The notes beneath the pieces are model-generated. The model searched no databases, was not told where the DNA came from, and worked only from the letters and a program-made list of their open reading frames with translations. A DNA stretch of 64,000 nucleotides from Protea cynaroides. Its lineage: Eukaryota > Streptophyta > Magnoliopsida > Proteales > Proteaceae. This document shows, piece by piece, positions 46,701 through 58,919 of this stretch. Made by a program: the position numbers and the translations under genes. Every line of letters starts with the position of its first letter. The stretch's first letter is position 1. Location of the stretch: contig CM053266.1 of NCBI GenBank assembly GCA_028583415.1, positions 2,799,217-2,863,216 of the forward strand. Direction: 5' to 3'.

Positions 46701-46769
46701 TCACATTTTCTAAGGTCCTAGACCTTAATCTAGGTGGCGACTTCTAAGATTACGATCTTTGTCCTCACA
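43564..46769 (+). repeat. Ogre-like LTR, from its TATA box to its 3' end
   Basis: A TATA box (gcataaatagg, 43564-43574) is followed by a purine-rich leader. The LTR ends CTCACA at 46769, one base before an Ogre-type primer site. Inside are a 131-132 bp array (catatttgcattctatg at 45233, 45364 and 45496), 'cctagaataggttct' repeats near 45965-46020 and 'aatagggttatccacattc' repeats near 46178-46270. Very long LTRs are characteristic of Ogre. The left end was not found; it lies somewhere between 42609 and 43500. Confidence 0.6.
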
Positions 46770-46770
46770 G

Positions 46771-46788
46771 TGGCGACTCCGCTGGGGA
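46771..46788 (+). other. Primer binding site, tRNA-Arg type
   Basis: TGGCGACTCCGCTGGGGA matches the primer site I know from Ogre and related Tat elements, which is complementary to tRNA-Arg. It directly follows the LTR end, with one spacer base. Confidence 0.85.
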
Positions 46789-46789
46789 T

Positions 46790-48135
46790 ATAAACGTCAA
46801 ACTCCTAAATGAAAACTTTCCTTGTGTGAATTGGATGCTAGCTTTTAGGATACTATATTTATGCTTGTATAATATTGCTTTGGGGGGAATGGGTTCTGTC
46901 ACACATTCGTGCGAGTAGCCGAACCGGGTCCCATGCAGATGGGGCAACCCATTAGGCGAAACACACAACCTTGACCTGTACTTTGTGAGACCACAACAGG
47001 CGAGCAACCTCTAACGAGCATTTCTTGGGTCCGTTCGAGAATGCGTTATGCTACTCCACGTCGCTCGGATCCTTGCAACATAGTATATAAAGGGATTGGG
47101 GGCCCATTATTCATCGTGCATTCGGTGATAGGTTACCCCGTCCTTATCAAGGTGGCCTTTTCTGTCCTAACCCAGATTGTAGCCCAATGTTTGTTATTTT
47201 TGGTTCATCCCTGAACCGACCCAGTAAAATCTGCTTAACCATGACATCCATGTTCGAGACGTCGAATTTCTACCTGTTTTTGTCCTCGATTGGTCAACAT
47301 GTTAGAATCTACAGGATGAGCATCTTGAACTCTCACCCATTGGGAGTAGAGGTATGTATACACCTGTTCTACATCATAGTGGACGGTCACTATATGCCCT
47401 CCATTAAGTAAGCTCGATGTGTCAAACTTCTCATTGTTAACACATCGATTTCAAAAAAATGAGCAGAAAATCCTTGTCAAGACATAGATACCATGGTCAA
47501 GAAGAAATTTACTAGTTTGTTCATCCATGAACCACTTTTGCTAACCATCCCTAATAACCATCCCTAATAAGGACGATGGACTAATATATCCATTTCAATT
47601 TCATCAAATTCGATAATCCAATTGGCCAGACCTTGGTACCACTGATTATCCATTTTGGAATCATGAGGTCCCAAGACTAAACACATGGCTTAATCAAATT
47701 CAATTAAATTGACTTGGATAATATTTACCTGATCACCCTTATAAAGGAGCTAACTCTTGTTTGGTTGAGTCATCCTTGATTGTGTATGTGACTTCTTCCA
47801 CTCCTCTAGATGTCTAAAATCTTGATATTTCTCCATTGGATTTCAATACCTTTGGAAAAGAGAATCAATCTGCAACCATATCCACCCTTTTAGGGTGAGA
47901 GGCCCTTACAATTAGGGAATTGTCTTGATCTCCCACCTTGAGATCCATCCATGTTATCTTTCTAAATGAATCAATAGAAGTCATGAATCTAGATCTTTAT
48001 TGAACATCAAATTTTATAAGAAAAAAGGCAACCAGATTTGGGAACGCAATCAGTAACTCAGTCAATCTGGTCCAATAGAGCATTCAATTTAGGTAGCGAC
48101 AAGCACCTATACCTGAAAAAGTTTACAATATTCCT
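46790..48135 (+). other. Ogre-like 5' internal leader
   Basis: This sequence follows the primer site. It has no recognisable gag, protease or other Ogre proteins. A second TATA-like motif (tatataaaggg) lies near 47085. Confidence 0.4.
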
Positions 48136-48139
48136 GTAC

Positions 48140-48990
48140 AGTTAGTCCTTGGGCTTACTCAAATATCATATTCAGTTTATCTCATAATTAAAGAGAGATT
48201 CAGCCCCTAGGCAAATCCAATCACTGTTCTCAATGTACCTCAGAATTAAGGAAAGATTCAACCCCTAAGCAAATCCAATCACTGTTCTCAATGTACCTCA
48301 GAATTAAAGAAAGATTCATCCCCTAAGCAAATCCAATCGTAGTTCTTGATTCATCTCTGAATTAAGGAAGGATTCAGCCCCTAGGAAAATCCAATCACTG
48401 TTCTCAATGTATCTCAGAATTAAGGAAAGATTCAGCCCCTAGGCAAATCCAATCATAGTTCTCGATTCATCCCTGAATTAAGGAAAGATTCAGTCCCTAG
48501 GCAAATCCAATCACTATTCTCAATTTATCTCTGAATTAAGGAAAGATTCAGCCCCTAGGCAAATCCAATCACTGTTCTCAATTCATCTCAGAATTAAGAA
48601 GAGATTCAGTCCCTAGGAAAATCAAATTACCATTCTCCATTCACCTGAATTAAGGAGAATTTCAATCCCTTGGCAAATCCAATCACCGTTCTCGATTTAC
48701 CTCTGACTTAAGGAGAGATTTAGCCCCTAGGTAAGTCCAATCACCTTTCCTGATTTACTTTTGAATTAAGGAAAGATTCAGCCCCTAGGCAGGTCCAATC
48801 ATCATTTCGATTCATCCAGAATTAAGGAAAGATGCAGCCCCTAGGTAGATTCAATCACATCCAGTTCATCTCAGAATCAAAGAAATATTTAGCCCTAGAT
48901 TCAACCACCATTTCTGATTCATCTCAAAACTGAAAAAAGGTTTAACCCCTATGCAAGTTCAATCATCACTCCCAGATCATGTTAAAATGG
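48140..48990 (+). repeat. 58-bp tandem array
   Basis: 'gattcagcccctagg' words start at 48197, 48255, 48313, 48371, 48429, 48487, 48545 and 48603: seven successive intervals of exactly 58 bp. More diverged copies continue to about 48990, for roughly 14-15 units. Confidence 0.95.
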
Positions 48991-49059
48991 AGGAGGCATT
49001 CGGCCCCTAGACTTTTTCACCCTTCACCTCCTGTTTAGGTTCCGGTTCATGTCGAAACT

Positions 49060-49560
49060 AGGAAAAGTTCCATTCATCTGAATTCAATTAGCCACTAGGC
49101 TTATCCGACCATCAACTTTGGTTAAGGTTCTGATTCATGTTAGAACTAAGAAGAGTTTCATTATCCAACCATCAACTTTGGTTAGGGTTATGATTCATGT
49201 TGGAACTAAGAAGAGTTCCATTATTTGACCATCAACTTTGGTTAGGGTTCTGATTCATGTTGGAACTAAGAAGAGTTCCATTCATCTGAATTCATTTGGC
49301 CACTAGGCCTGTCCAATCATCAACTTTGGTTCAGGTTCTGATTCATGTTGGAACTAAGAAGAGTCCCATTCATCTGAATTCATTTAGCCACTAGGCTTAT
49401 CCAACCATCAACTGTGGTTCAAGTTCTGATTCATGTTGGAACTAAGAAGAGTTCCATTCATTTGAATTTAATGAGCCCCTAGGCTTGTCCAACCATCAAC
49501 TCCTGTTTAGGTTCCAATTCATGTTGGAACTAAGGAAAGGTTCCATTCATATGAACTCAA
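49060..49560 (+). repeat. 88/60-bp tandem array
   Basis: 'atcaactttgg' starts at 49111, 49171, 49231, 49319, 49407 and 49495. The first two intervals are 60 bp and the next three are 88 bp. The short form lacks the 28-bp 'ttcatctgaattcatttggc' part, so two length variants of one monomer coexist. Confidence 0.93.
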
Positions 49561-49679
49561 TGTGAGCATGAGTTAGCCTCTAGGCCTGTTCAACTGTTAT
49601 CTCTAGTCCATGTTCCATTTCATGAAGGAATCGAAGAGAATTTTAGTCATTTCAACTCAATTAATCCATCATCTTTAGC

Positions 49680-49960
49680 AATTAGAGTCCAATCCATAAT
49701 TGTCATCCTTGGCCTCTATCAATCGGAGCCCAACTCAAGCAATCTTTGCCTCTAGCAATTAGGGTCCAGTCCATTACTGTCAATCTTGATCTCTATCAAT
49801 CAGAGACCAATTCAAAGTCAATCTTGATCTCTATCAATTAGAGACCAGTTTAAAGTCAACCTTGTCTCTATTAATCGGAGATCAATTCAAAATCCACCTC
49901 TGGCTCTATCAATTAGAGCCCGATCCATATCCATCATAGCCCAGTGCTATAAGTTAGGAT
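49680..49960 (+). repeat. Short tandem array, about 39 bp
   Basis: Units of the type 'caatcttgatctctatcaat' plus 'cagagaccaattcaaagt' repeat with a spacing of about 36-45 bp and growing divergence. Confidence 0.85.
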
Positions 49961-50254
49961 CGCTCATCAGGAATGGCGAATGAGAAGCATTCCTCATTGC
50001 CTGTCAGTAAATATCAATTCCAAATTCTAGAGTCATCAGGAGACCATGAAACTTCAGCTATGATAGTGCTATCCCATATCGGGCATTTCTGCTCCATTGG
50101 CCAAGGAAATGCTAGAATCCAAAGAGTTGCCCTCATATTTCTCATTATTCAAAGAGGAGGAATGAAATTTTTTCGAGCAGTAGGTTAGACCAAAGAAGAG
50201 ATCCAATGTACCCTAGGCTAGGATAGAAACCAGAATCACGGCTAGGGAATGGTC

Positions 50255-50790
50255 CAATGATGAAACCCTTAACCCATAAACTGGGGCATGAACCAGATTG
50301 AACTTGGACCCAAATTGAGTGCGGTCCAATGAGGAAAGCCCTTGAGCCCTAAGTTGGGCATGAACCAAATTGACCTTGGACCCAAATTGAGTGCGGTCCA
50401 ATGAGGAAAGCCCTTGAGCCCTAAGTTGGGCATGAACCAGATTGAACTTGGACTCGAATTGAATGCAGTCCAATGAGGAAAGCCATTGAGCCCTAAGCTG
50501 GTCATGAACCAGATTAACCTTGGACCCAAATTGAGTGTAGTCTAATGAGGAAAGCCATTATGCCCTAAACTGGGGCATGAACCAAATTGACCTTAGACCC
50601 AAATTGAGAGTGTTCTAATGAAGAAATCCATTGAACCCCCCAAGCCGAGGCATAAACTAGTCTAATCTTGGACTCAAAATGGTGTAGTGCAATGACGATA
50701 CCCCTTGCTCCCCAAGTTGGGGCACAAGTTAGAATGATTTTGAACTCAACTAGAAGCGGTCCATTGATGAATCCATTAAACCCCAAACTA
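50255..50790 (+). repeat. 72-bp tandem array
   Basis: 'gaggaaagcc' starts at 50331, 50403, 50475 and 50547 (exactly 72 bp) and a variant at 50620. The outer copies are diverged. Because 72 is a multiple of three, long frames cross it on the minus strand with a 24-residue repeat. Confidence 0.94.
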
Positions 50791-50987
50791 GGGCATGTAA
50801 CCTTGAGCTTAAAAAAGCAATAGTCCGGTTATGAATGGATCCCAAACTGGAAAAAAAAAACAAGGTAATAATTGTATGGAACCCTAAAAGGTAGACATCT
50901 TGCACCTATTGATAGAGGGGCATGATGAGTCCTGCTGTTAGAGGTCTGAAGGAAGATTTATTCCCACAATGACTGAAGGTGGTCGTC

Positions 50988-52485
50988 TATAAGACCCGTA
51001 TCGAACTAACCGGTCTTACCACCTTGTACCAGGTCTACCTATCATGGTCGAGCCAAGTGGACCAAGTGCATAAAGAAAATCACAAGACCAGGTATGAGTC
51101 TAACCCAAAAACAGTAAATGTAAGGGTAGGGTCGCATGCCTAAACAGGTAGGGTCGACCCCACCTCAATAGAAGTCCAACCTATGATTTTCTAGTCGTAG
51201 GGTCATAAAGCTTGAACGGGGATCTACGCTCAATCAAAGGTGAGGGAACAAGACCTAAACTAATTGGCTAATAATAAACTATTTTCGTTTATTGAGTCCA
51301 ATACCATGTATGATTCTATGATTGTATGATTGTAATGTGCATATCACATGTCATCCACTATTCTTGTTATTACTGTTCATGCATATTTAATTTCGTTTAT
51401 TATAACATGATGATGATGATGATGCTAGGAATAGGCATGTGAATGTATGTGTGTGGTTAGTGTATTTGATGCGAGTCGAGCATTAGGGGGAGGACGTGAC
51501 ACTGTTGTTCATCCTGGTCACCAGACTCTAGCTCTATCTCTACTCAAGTTTTGTCCATTAGCATCGTCGTATCGCCATTACCTTAGCAGAACTATTACGT
51601 CGTAGGGCATCAGGGGAGGTGGTCTCGGACCGTGTAGTCTCTGACTCTGCCGGTGGGCCTTAGCTCTATCTCTATGGATGTATTGAGGGATGCTGGGGTG
51701 AGGCCTTGGATACACTGTTTGACATTAGGATTGGTTAGTTGCGAGCCCAGTTTGCAAGCCCTCGCCAACAGGGGCTTACGTGTTGGTATGGTTAGAGCAT
51801 CAGGGGAAGTGTGATGCGGTGCGGTCCTAAGCACTTTAGCTCTATCTCTATTCCATGGTGGGTGCATGTGGGGGTGGCAATGGTGTTTGATCCGTTGGGC
51901 GGTTCCACACATTCGTGTATAGAGGTGCGGCGGCCACCTATCCTTTCTATATCACATTGCAAACTTATGAACCAGACCAAAGATATGAATTGAATGCATG
52001 CATATGTTTGTTGCATTGTTTTGTTTGCTCACTGAGCCCTGATGTGTGCTCACCCTTTCGACATCGAATATTTTTAGTTGATGATGCAGGTACTACAGTA
52101 GAAGATTATATAAATGCTCCGATGTATGGACATGCGGCGCTGGATGCGCCGAGTTATGATGGAGTCGCATGATTCGTTATGCAAGTACAACTCTTGTGTT
52201 TTCGATTAGATTTGGTTTAAATTATACAGACAATGTAATTGATTTAATTATTTTAATTTGTCTTAGTCCTTGTGGAGATAATTGGATAATTTATTTACTC
52301 TATCACAGTTAGATTCTTAGTTCATTTAATATATAAAACTTTCGCTATTGTTTATTTACTCTGATTATGGTTGTGGATGTGTATGGTTTAAGCAAACAGA
52401 CACAGCCTATTCAAGATCCTGGTTGAACCGTTGGTTTATTAGCGGTTCATCACACCGTTCTGAATTGCGGAATTGGGGTATGACA
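50988..52485 (+). mobile_element. Solo LTR of the Tekay/Del-type family
   Basis: A 1,498-bp LTR starting TATAAGACCCG (TG changed to TA) and ending GGGGTATGACA, flanked by a perfect duplication TCGTC (50983-50987 and 52486-52490). It aligns end to end with the LTR at 54975-57272 but lacks about 0.8 kb, including that LTR's TATA box, purine-rich leader and TCGACCC-rich blocks. The junction lies around 51150-51210. It interrupts the sequence downstream of the Ogre-like arrays. Confidence 0.9.
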
Positions 52486-52490
52486 TCGTC

Positions 52491-54974
52491 GAAGGCGTTA
52501 TGCCCAAATGGAGCTGCTTGGATGAACTAGTTGTTTCAACTTTCTATTATCGGTATTCGATAGGTCATCCATGTCTTGGTCCAAGATTGATATGCTTGTT
52601 GGCAAGTCTAGTCCAATCTATCCTGTAAGTAAAAGAAAATCACCCCGTTTGGGATTTCAAACTCTGTGCTTTGTCTCTTCCATACATTTCCTCCAAGTTT
52701 CATACATCCTCCTATTCTACATGCGCAGTCAATTCTGACTCTGAAGATGATTGAAATGATGAGCCATCTCCTGAACTTCTATGCCACCCGACCTTTTGAG
52801 AAAGAAAGGTCCAACCCGTCTGGGAAAGCTTTAAATGATCAATCGGGAGACACAAGAGTACTCTCAAGAAACATGTATTGGAGAAGCTACCATTTGTTCT
52901 ACCTATGAAAAGATTCCAAGGAAAGCATTAGATAGTAATAGATCATATCAACAGGTTAACCAGTCAGTACAAATGAGTGGAGGACATATGTGCCACCAAA
53001 AAGATGGAAATACCAAAGTTCTTACAAAGTACATCATCTGCAAGCAAGAGATACATGATGAATGATCAATCTCAAAATCAAAGAATGAGGTCATAAGAAT
53101 ACCAAAAAAAAAAAAAAAAAAAAGAAAAAGAAAATTCAAGCATACGTTTTATCTACATCAATAATGGGAGGTAGTCACATCAGACAGAAGGTGATGATTA
53201 ACTTCCAGAGGACAGCATACAAATTCACCATTCAGATAAAATTAGATACTAGATGAGCAGTTACAAATGTTCATAAAGTTTACAGAAGATCAGATTACTA
53301 ACTAGGGCAAAGATGTTCTATCTAATTGGAAATGTTTGGAAGAAGAAGATTCAAATCCAATATTGAAAGTCATGATTTAACTTTGCGATCAAGCGAAGCA
53401 CTGCATTATGTGGCCTCCACATCCAAAAAAAAAAAAAAAGAGGAAAAAAAAGAAAGAAAAGAAAATAGTAAAATGTTGAATGGCCTTGGAGCTCGACAGT
53501 AAGCCAATTGTCCCTTTCACATCAAGAGGATGGTAGTTCCAATCAAAGCCTGATAGCAAGTGCGATCGTTCCTCGAGATTCACAGCATGTTGGACTGGAC
53601 TTTTGATTTTGGCCAAATACATCCCACCTTTACAGGAGACGATCTCATTACTTCTTCGTCATCAGAGAAATATTTCTCATCGGCATTAAACTCTCTCACC
53701 ATCTATCAATCTGAAGGCCTTTCAAGGAGTCTCTATCACAAGCCCTTCTTTTGATTATCAATTTTTATGGCATTGTATTTCGTGATCATGTCATCATTTT
53801 ATATATAAATTCATGAATCTGGCTGGAACTTTCATCTGTCGTTCATTACATCCGATGGTTTCCCAAGGTTCCTATAAGCCCTTCATTTCTCAAGCCAATA
53901 AAATGGGATCTTCTTGGTAAGATAAACCAATTCTACATAAACAACCAAACACTCTCCCAATGGTAGACCCATGTGGACAGTTTCACATCAGTCCTCCCAG
54001 ACCTTCAACATCAATACTTGTCAACAAACTTAAAGGTTTCAGGCCTAGATATGATCGTGACTGATTCGGCATCTCGTTGTAGTTTGTTGAGACACGTGTT
54101 CCATCTGAACATCTCCAAGAAAGGAAAACATAATTCGGCATCATTTTTAATTTTGGTATGGGACTGCATTTCCCTAAGGTTGTTTTTAGTGATGATTCAA
54201 ATAGTTGCTTGCCTATCAATGCGTGTAGGTGTCAACTTAAACAGTGGGGCAAGGCTACCCATTTGTCATGAAAGTCATGCCGTTCGGATTTCCCCTAAGG
54301 GTTTCAGACCATTGGATAGGACCATAATTTTGGAAATATCCTCACCATATTAGGACTCTTTATTCAACCCAAGATGGGGTTTGCAAAAAAAAAGGGAATA
54401 AAAGAAACCTCAGCTAGGAAAAGCAACCCAAGAAACCTCAATGGGCCACCCATAATACCTCAGTGGGGATAGGCGACCTGATGCAACCCTAAAGCGTTGC
54501 CCTCATTGGCCCTTCATAGAAAATTTCAGTGGTTCATGTAGACAAGTGTCATACCCAGTCTACCCTCCATTAGGAAAGGAACCCCTCTTGCTCTCCAGTA
54601 AATCTCACTCAGAGTAGTTGGGCAAACCATCATCTGTTTGCCTTTTGGGCTCTATAGCATTGCCTTTCAACAAAATTCTATCTTCAAATCCTTTTGTCAC
54701 GTTAAGGAGAGGGCAAATTCTCATGGCCTGGTTACGGATGTAGCTAAGTTCATCAAATCATCAGTTCCCTCATTTTTCAAGATTCAATAAGGGTTTATCT
54801 AAGAAGTCACTTTCTGCAATCAATCTATCAATCTTCCCTTAACCTTGGAAGCATGGTCAAATTCTTGATGCAATCCAGATTCAACCTAGTTCCAACTCTG
54901 TTAGATTGCCCGTTTCCTTTTATCTTGCCCTAGTACATTATAGTAGCGGTCTATCACAACATGCAGACACTGGG
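52491..54974. other. Unannotated interval between two Tekay-type LTRs
   Basis: No recognised gene. A short minus-strand frame at 53702-53580 (MVREFNADEKYFSDDEEVMR) has 40 codons with an acidic, exon-like composition but no known motif. A-runs lie near 53105 and 53430. The part from 54360 contains Ogre-region-like text ('aacctcagtggggatagg'). Confidence 0.35.
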
Positions 54975-57272
54975 TGTAAGACCCGTGTCAAACTAACCCG
55001 GTCTTACCACCTTGAACCAGGTTTACCCATCATGGTCGAGTCAAGTGGACCAAGGGCGTGATGGAGATCGAGATCCCAGGTATAAAATCGACCCAAAAAC
55101 ACTTAATTTTAGGGAAGGGTCGCATACCCAGCCAAGTAGGGTCGGACTTCCCAAAACGGAATGTCGAGACCCTCGGTTTTGAAGGGGGGTCGGACAACTT
55201 AAGACCCTAGGGTCGACGGGATCATCGACCCTCTCATCGACCCTCGGTTTCCGCGAAATGAAATTAGGAAATTTCTATATTTTTCGATTGGGATTCTTCC
55301 CAAATCTCAATGGGACTTATTTAGGATGTTCCTAGTCTATTTAAAGGACGTCCCTAAGCCACTTTCACTCCTTTCACAACCCTAATTGAATTGAGAGAAA
55401 GAGAGGAGAAGGAAAAGAGGAAGAAAGGGAGACAAGGAGAAAGACTTAACCAAAAGGGGAAGAGTTACAGAGAAAGATTAATCTTCTCAGGTATGAATAC
55501 TAATTCTATGAGTTTCTACAGACCTTAGGGTAGTTATTGATGAGAATGTGATCTCGGAGAAACCCAAACCATCCATCAATGGTTATGTTTTCATGGAAAA
55601 CCATGGGAGGATGCACGAAAACTATTTAGGTGGTTTATACATGGTTCTAGACCATGGAATGAATGTTGAATGGAATGTAGGAAGCAAGCCATATGACCCC
55701 AAACACGAAGAATGATGTAAAAAGTAGGGAAATTGGACCAAAGTACACCGAGGGTCGATCGATGACCATCCGACCCTAGGTGATCTCGACCATCGACCCT
55801 CGGCGTTCGGGAAGTTCATATTTTGGGAGGGTCGAACACCCATCGACCCTAGCATCGACCCTAGCATCGACCCTCGGTTGACGGAATGGTTTTAAATTCG
55901 AATAAATTCTAATTAAATTCTATCGACTTTGTTAGGTTTGCTAGTAATATAATAACGTTATAACGGTGATTCTAAAGCTTGGAAAAATATCTTTTAGCAA
56001 GCTAAGGTGAGGGAACCTAACTCCAAACTAAATTGATTAATAATAAACTGTTTTCTATTCTTGAGTCCTATGCCATGTTTGATTCTATGCGAATATGTTT
56101 GTAATGTGCATATAGCATGCCATCCAATATTTCTATTACTTGTTCATGCATATTTACTTTATTGTTTATAACATGATGATGATGATGATGATAAGAATAG
56201 GCATGTGATGTGTATGTGTTTGGCTGTATTTGGTGAGGAGTATCGGGATGGTGATGAGAACGGTCAATAACCATTAACTCTTTGGCGGGTCTCGTATAAT
56301 TTAGCTCTGGCTCTAACTCAAGTCTTGTGCATTGACATCGTCGTATCGCCATTACCTTAGCGGAACTATTGTGTCATAGGGCATCAGGAGGTGGTCTCGG
56401 TCCTTGTAGTCTCTGACTCTACCGGGGGTCCTTAGCTCTATCTCTATGGGTGCTTCGAGGGATGCTAGGGTGAGGCCTTGGATACACCGTTTGGCATTAG
56501 GATTGGTTAGCATGAGCCCAGTTTGCAAGCCCTCGCCAACAGGGGCTTACGTGTTGGTATATATCAAGGTATAGCAATAAACGTTTACTTTTGTTGTATA
56601 ATGTTCATGGTAGGGTGGATGGGGACGACGATAAATGTTGACCTCTTGGGCGTATCCACACCGTGTATAGAGGCGGTGTCAATAAACGTTAACCTTGACC
56701 ACCTTACCTTTCTATTGCGCATTGCAAACTATAAACCGGACCAAAGATATAAATTGACTTTTTGCATGCATATGTATTGTTGCATTGTTTTGTTTGCTCA
56801 CGAGCCGTGTTGTGTGCTCACCCCTCGACGTCCAATATTTTTTAGTTGATGATGCAGGTTACACCATTGAAGATCTATTTAAATGCGTCCAACGTATGGG
56901 AATATAGCAGCGATGGAAGTGGAAGATGAAGATGATACACATGACGCCTCTTGCGAGTGCAACTCATGTGTATTTGATTAGCTTTTTTATAGGTTTCTTT
57001 TATTTGGATTTATTAAAGACTTGTATTTGGTATTTAATTAATTATGTCTCGGTTGATACAAAATAATTTGCTATTTAAATTATTAATATCATCTTAGTGC
57101 TCGGGTTCATTTATTTATAAGATTTTCGCTATTGTGTATTTACTCTAATTATGATTGTGGATGTGTGTAAAGTTTGGATAACGCGGATGGCCTATTAGAG
57201 ATCCTGGTTTAACCGTTGGTTATTTAGCGGTTCATTACACCATTCCGAACAAGTGCGAATTGGGGTGTGACA
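54975..57272 (+). repeat. 5' LTR of the Tekay/Del-type element
   Basis: A 2,298-bp LTR starting TGTAAGACCCG and ending GGGGTGTGACA. A TATA-like 'ctatttaaagg' lies near 55338, followed by a purine-rich leader (55390-55460) and a possible splice donor (caggtatgaa, 55489). TCGACCC/GGGTCGA clusters lie at 55130-55250 and 55745-55885. The 5-bp sequence before it is CTGGG; the right-hand duplication is beyond the window. Blocks shared with the solo LTR cover both ends. Confidence 0.88.
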
Positions 57273-57290
57273 ACTTGGTATCGAGCATCT
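57273..57290 (+). other. Degenerate primer binding site
   Basis: Directly after the LTR end stands 'acttggtatcgagc', resembling the initiator tRNA-Met site TGGTATCAGAGC with one base missing. The position is right and the sequence is imperfect. Confidence 0.6.
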
Positions 57291-57547
57291 CCGGCTTTGC
57301 CCACGAACTAACACACATTCAAGACCATTGTGAATTGAGATAGGATAAATTAAAAACTTGTAATACAAACACACCGTAAGCACAAGTGATGATTGAAACC
57401 AAATTTAAAAAGAGAATAATGCATCTATTAAAGGGGAAACAAGTTACATACAATGAGAGAGAGAAACAAAACGTATATACATATCTAAAGCAGAGTACAG
57501 TCCACAACCCGGACAGTTACTTTGTAGTACAAGGAAAATAAATACAA

Positions 57548-58919
57548 TCAAGAAGCTGGAGGTGAAGGAGGAGGCGGGGCCTCACGATCTCTGTCATAGT
57601 CCTTAGCATAGACTCTAGTCAACCAGGCTATCTGAGTCTGGGTCGTCTGAGACTAGCCGTGAGATCGGCTACCCTCCGATCGGTCGCCGCCGAACCTCTA
57701 TGAGTTCTTCCATCCGCGTGTCCGATATGTGGCTGGGCGGCTAACGGCTCATCCACTCTCACACGCCGAGCGCCTAGCAACTCCTCCATCCTCGGATCAG
57801 ATCTGCGCTGAGCCTCCCCGATCTCCGCAACATCTCCATCAGGTCAGAAGGTGGGCATGAAAGACCAGCCGCATGGGAAGGACCAGTCTCAGGTACAGGA
57901 TCCGCCGCAGAAGAAGTACCAACTCCAGCCGCATGCACAGGTGAAGGCGGTGGTATCGAGTCGACATCCATATACATACGATCGTCATCATCGACAGGAT
58001 CCACATGAGTTCTAGAAGCGGCGGCAGCGGCCTCAGCGTCAGCCATCTCAATGCGAGTGTGAGGGCATACCATCTCGTTCCTCTCCTCGTCACTAACTTG
58101 GGCATCCCGCATACCCATCTTGCAGATAGCCTCGCAATCTAGAGGCGACGAGAAGGTCTTCTCCTGAATCTTCTCATCCACTAAGTCAACCCCCAGGCGG
58201 GTAAGTAGAACGGTAATCATACGTCCATAGGGTAGATTACCCCTATGACCGGACAATGTAGCACTAATCATGGTCCGCATGATGATGTAGGGAAGGCAGA
58301 CTGGCTGTCTAGTGCAGATACTATATATCAGAAACTGGGTCAGCTAAGAAACCCTCTCATAGTGCCCACTCTGTGGAATCAGATTATGCTGGATAATCTT
58401 GTAGAAGACCCGTGGAGCTGGACGCAGGTAACAAGCTCTCATCTGCCAGCGATCAGGTCGTAGCAGCTGATTGTCGATCTCTGCCCTCATCTCCATGGAA
58501 ACAAACTGGGGCTCTCCAAGCGCACAGTACACCATGGGGCCATCATAAGGAATGCCCAGTAGGTCGGCCAGTTGCCGATAGTCAAATGAGATATTCACCC
58601 CTTTGACGTAGCTGGTGATGCGCAACTCTTGACCCCTCTCGACATCATTGTAATTCCCCATCACCTGGAGATTACAATAGAACTGGCGCACCAAATCCGG
58701 ACATGTGCACGCATCGTAAGTGATGACAGGGAGCCACCCCATATCATTGAATGCTCTCTCTATGTTGAACAAGGCTAGCTCAGCCAAGTTCACCATACAA
58801 CCACCCTCCACTTTCTTATGAGCATAGTCGGCATACTGTGCCTCGGCTTCATTGGAGTGGAAGCGAAGCGGATCACGAACTCTGGGTACCTTGGTACGAG
58901 CCATGGTATCTGCAAACAA
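57548..58919 (-). pseudogene. Antisense ORF between primer site and gag (Transposase_32-like)
   Basis: A long minus-strand frame runs against the element's own transcription. From MFADTMARTKVPRVRDPLRF (58919; the ATG at 58904 gives MARTKV) it has an alpha-helical region (GGCMVNLAELALFNIERAFN), DACTCPDLVRQFYCNLQVMG, SYVKGVNISFDYRQLADLLG, then a TAG at 58344-58346. It resumes in the same frame (CLPYIIMRTMISATLSGHRG, ILLTRLGVDL-type motif VLLTRLGVDLVDEKIQ), then Ala/Pro-rich low complexity, and ends at 57548 after a frame change (TQIAWLTRVYAKDYDRD). The layout recalls Pfam Transposase_32, 'putative plant transposon protein'. About 455 codons in total. The family assignment is from memory and its role is unknown. 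Confidence 0.72.

Noticed and set aside
48140..48990. Regular 58-bp direct repeats as a CRISPR array
   Set aside because: The whole unit is repeated with no unique spacers, the context is a plant retroelement, and no cas genes exist. The same applies to the 80-, 121-, 70- and 72-bp arrays.
50213..50529. Minus-strand frames with a 24-residue repeat (SIWFMPNLGLKGFPHWTALN type)
   Set aside because: The 72-bp array keeps frames open in more than one phase because its period is a multiple of three. There is no gene context, and the array sits in a non-coding retroelement region.
53580..53702. 40-codon acidic minus-strand frame as a small host gene
   Set aside because: It is plausible in composition but has no motif, no splice context and no neighbouring coding exon that I could connect.
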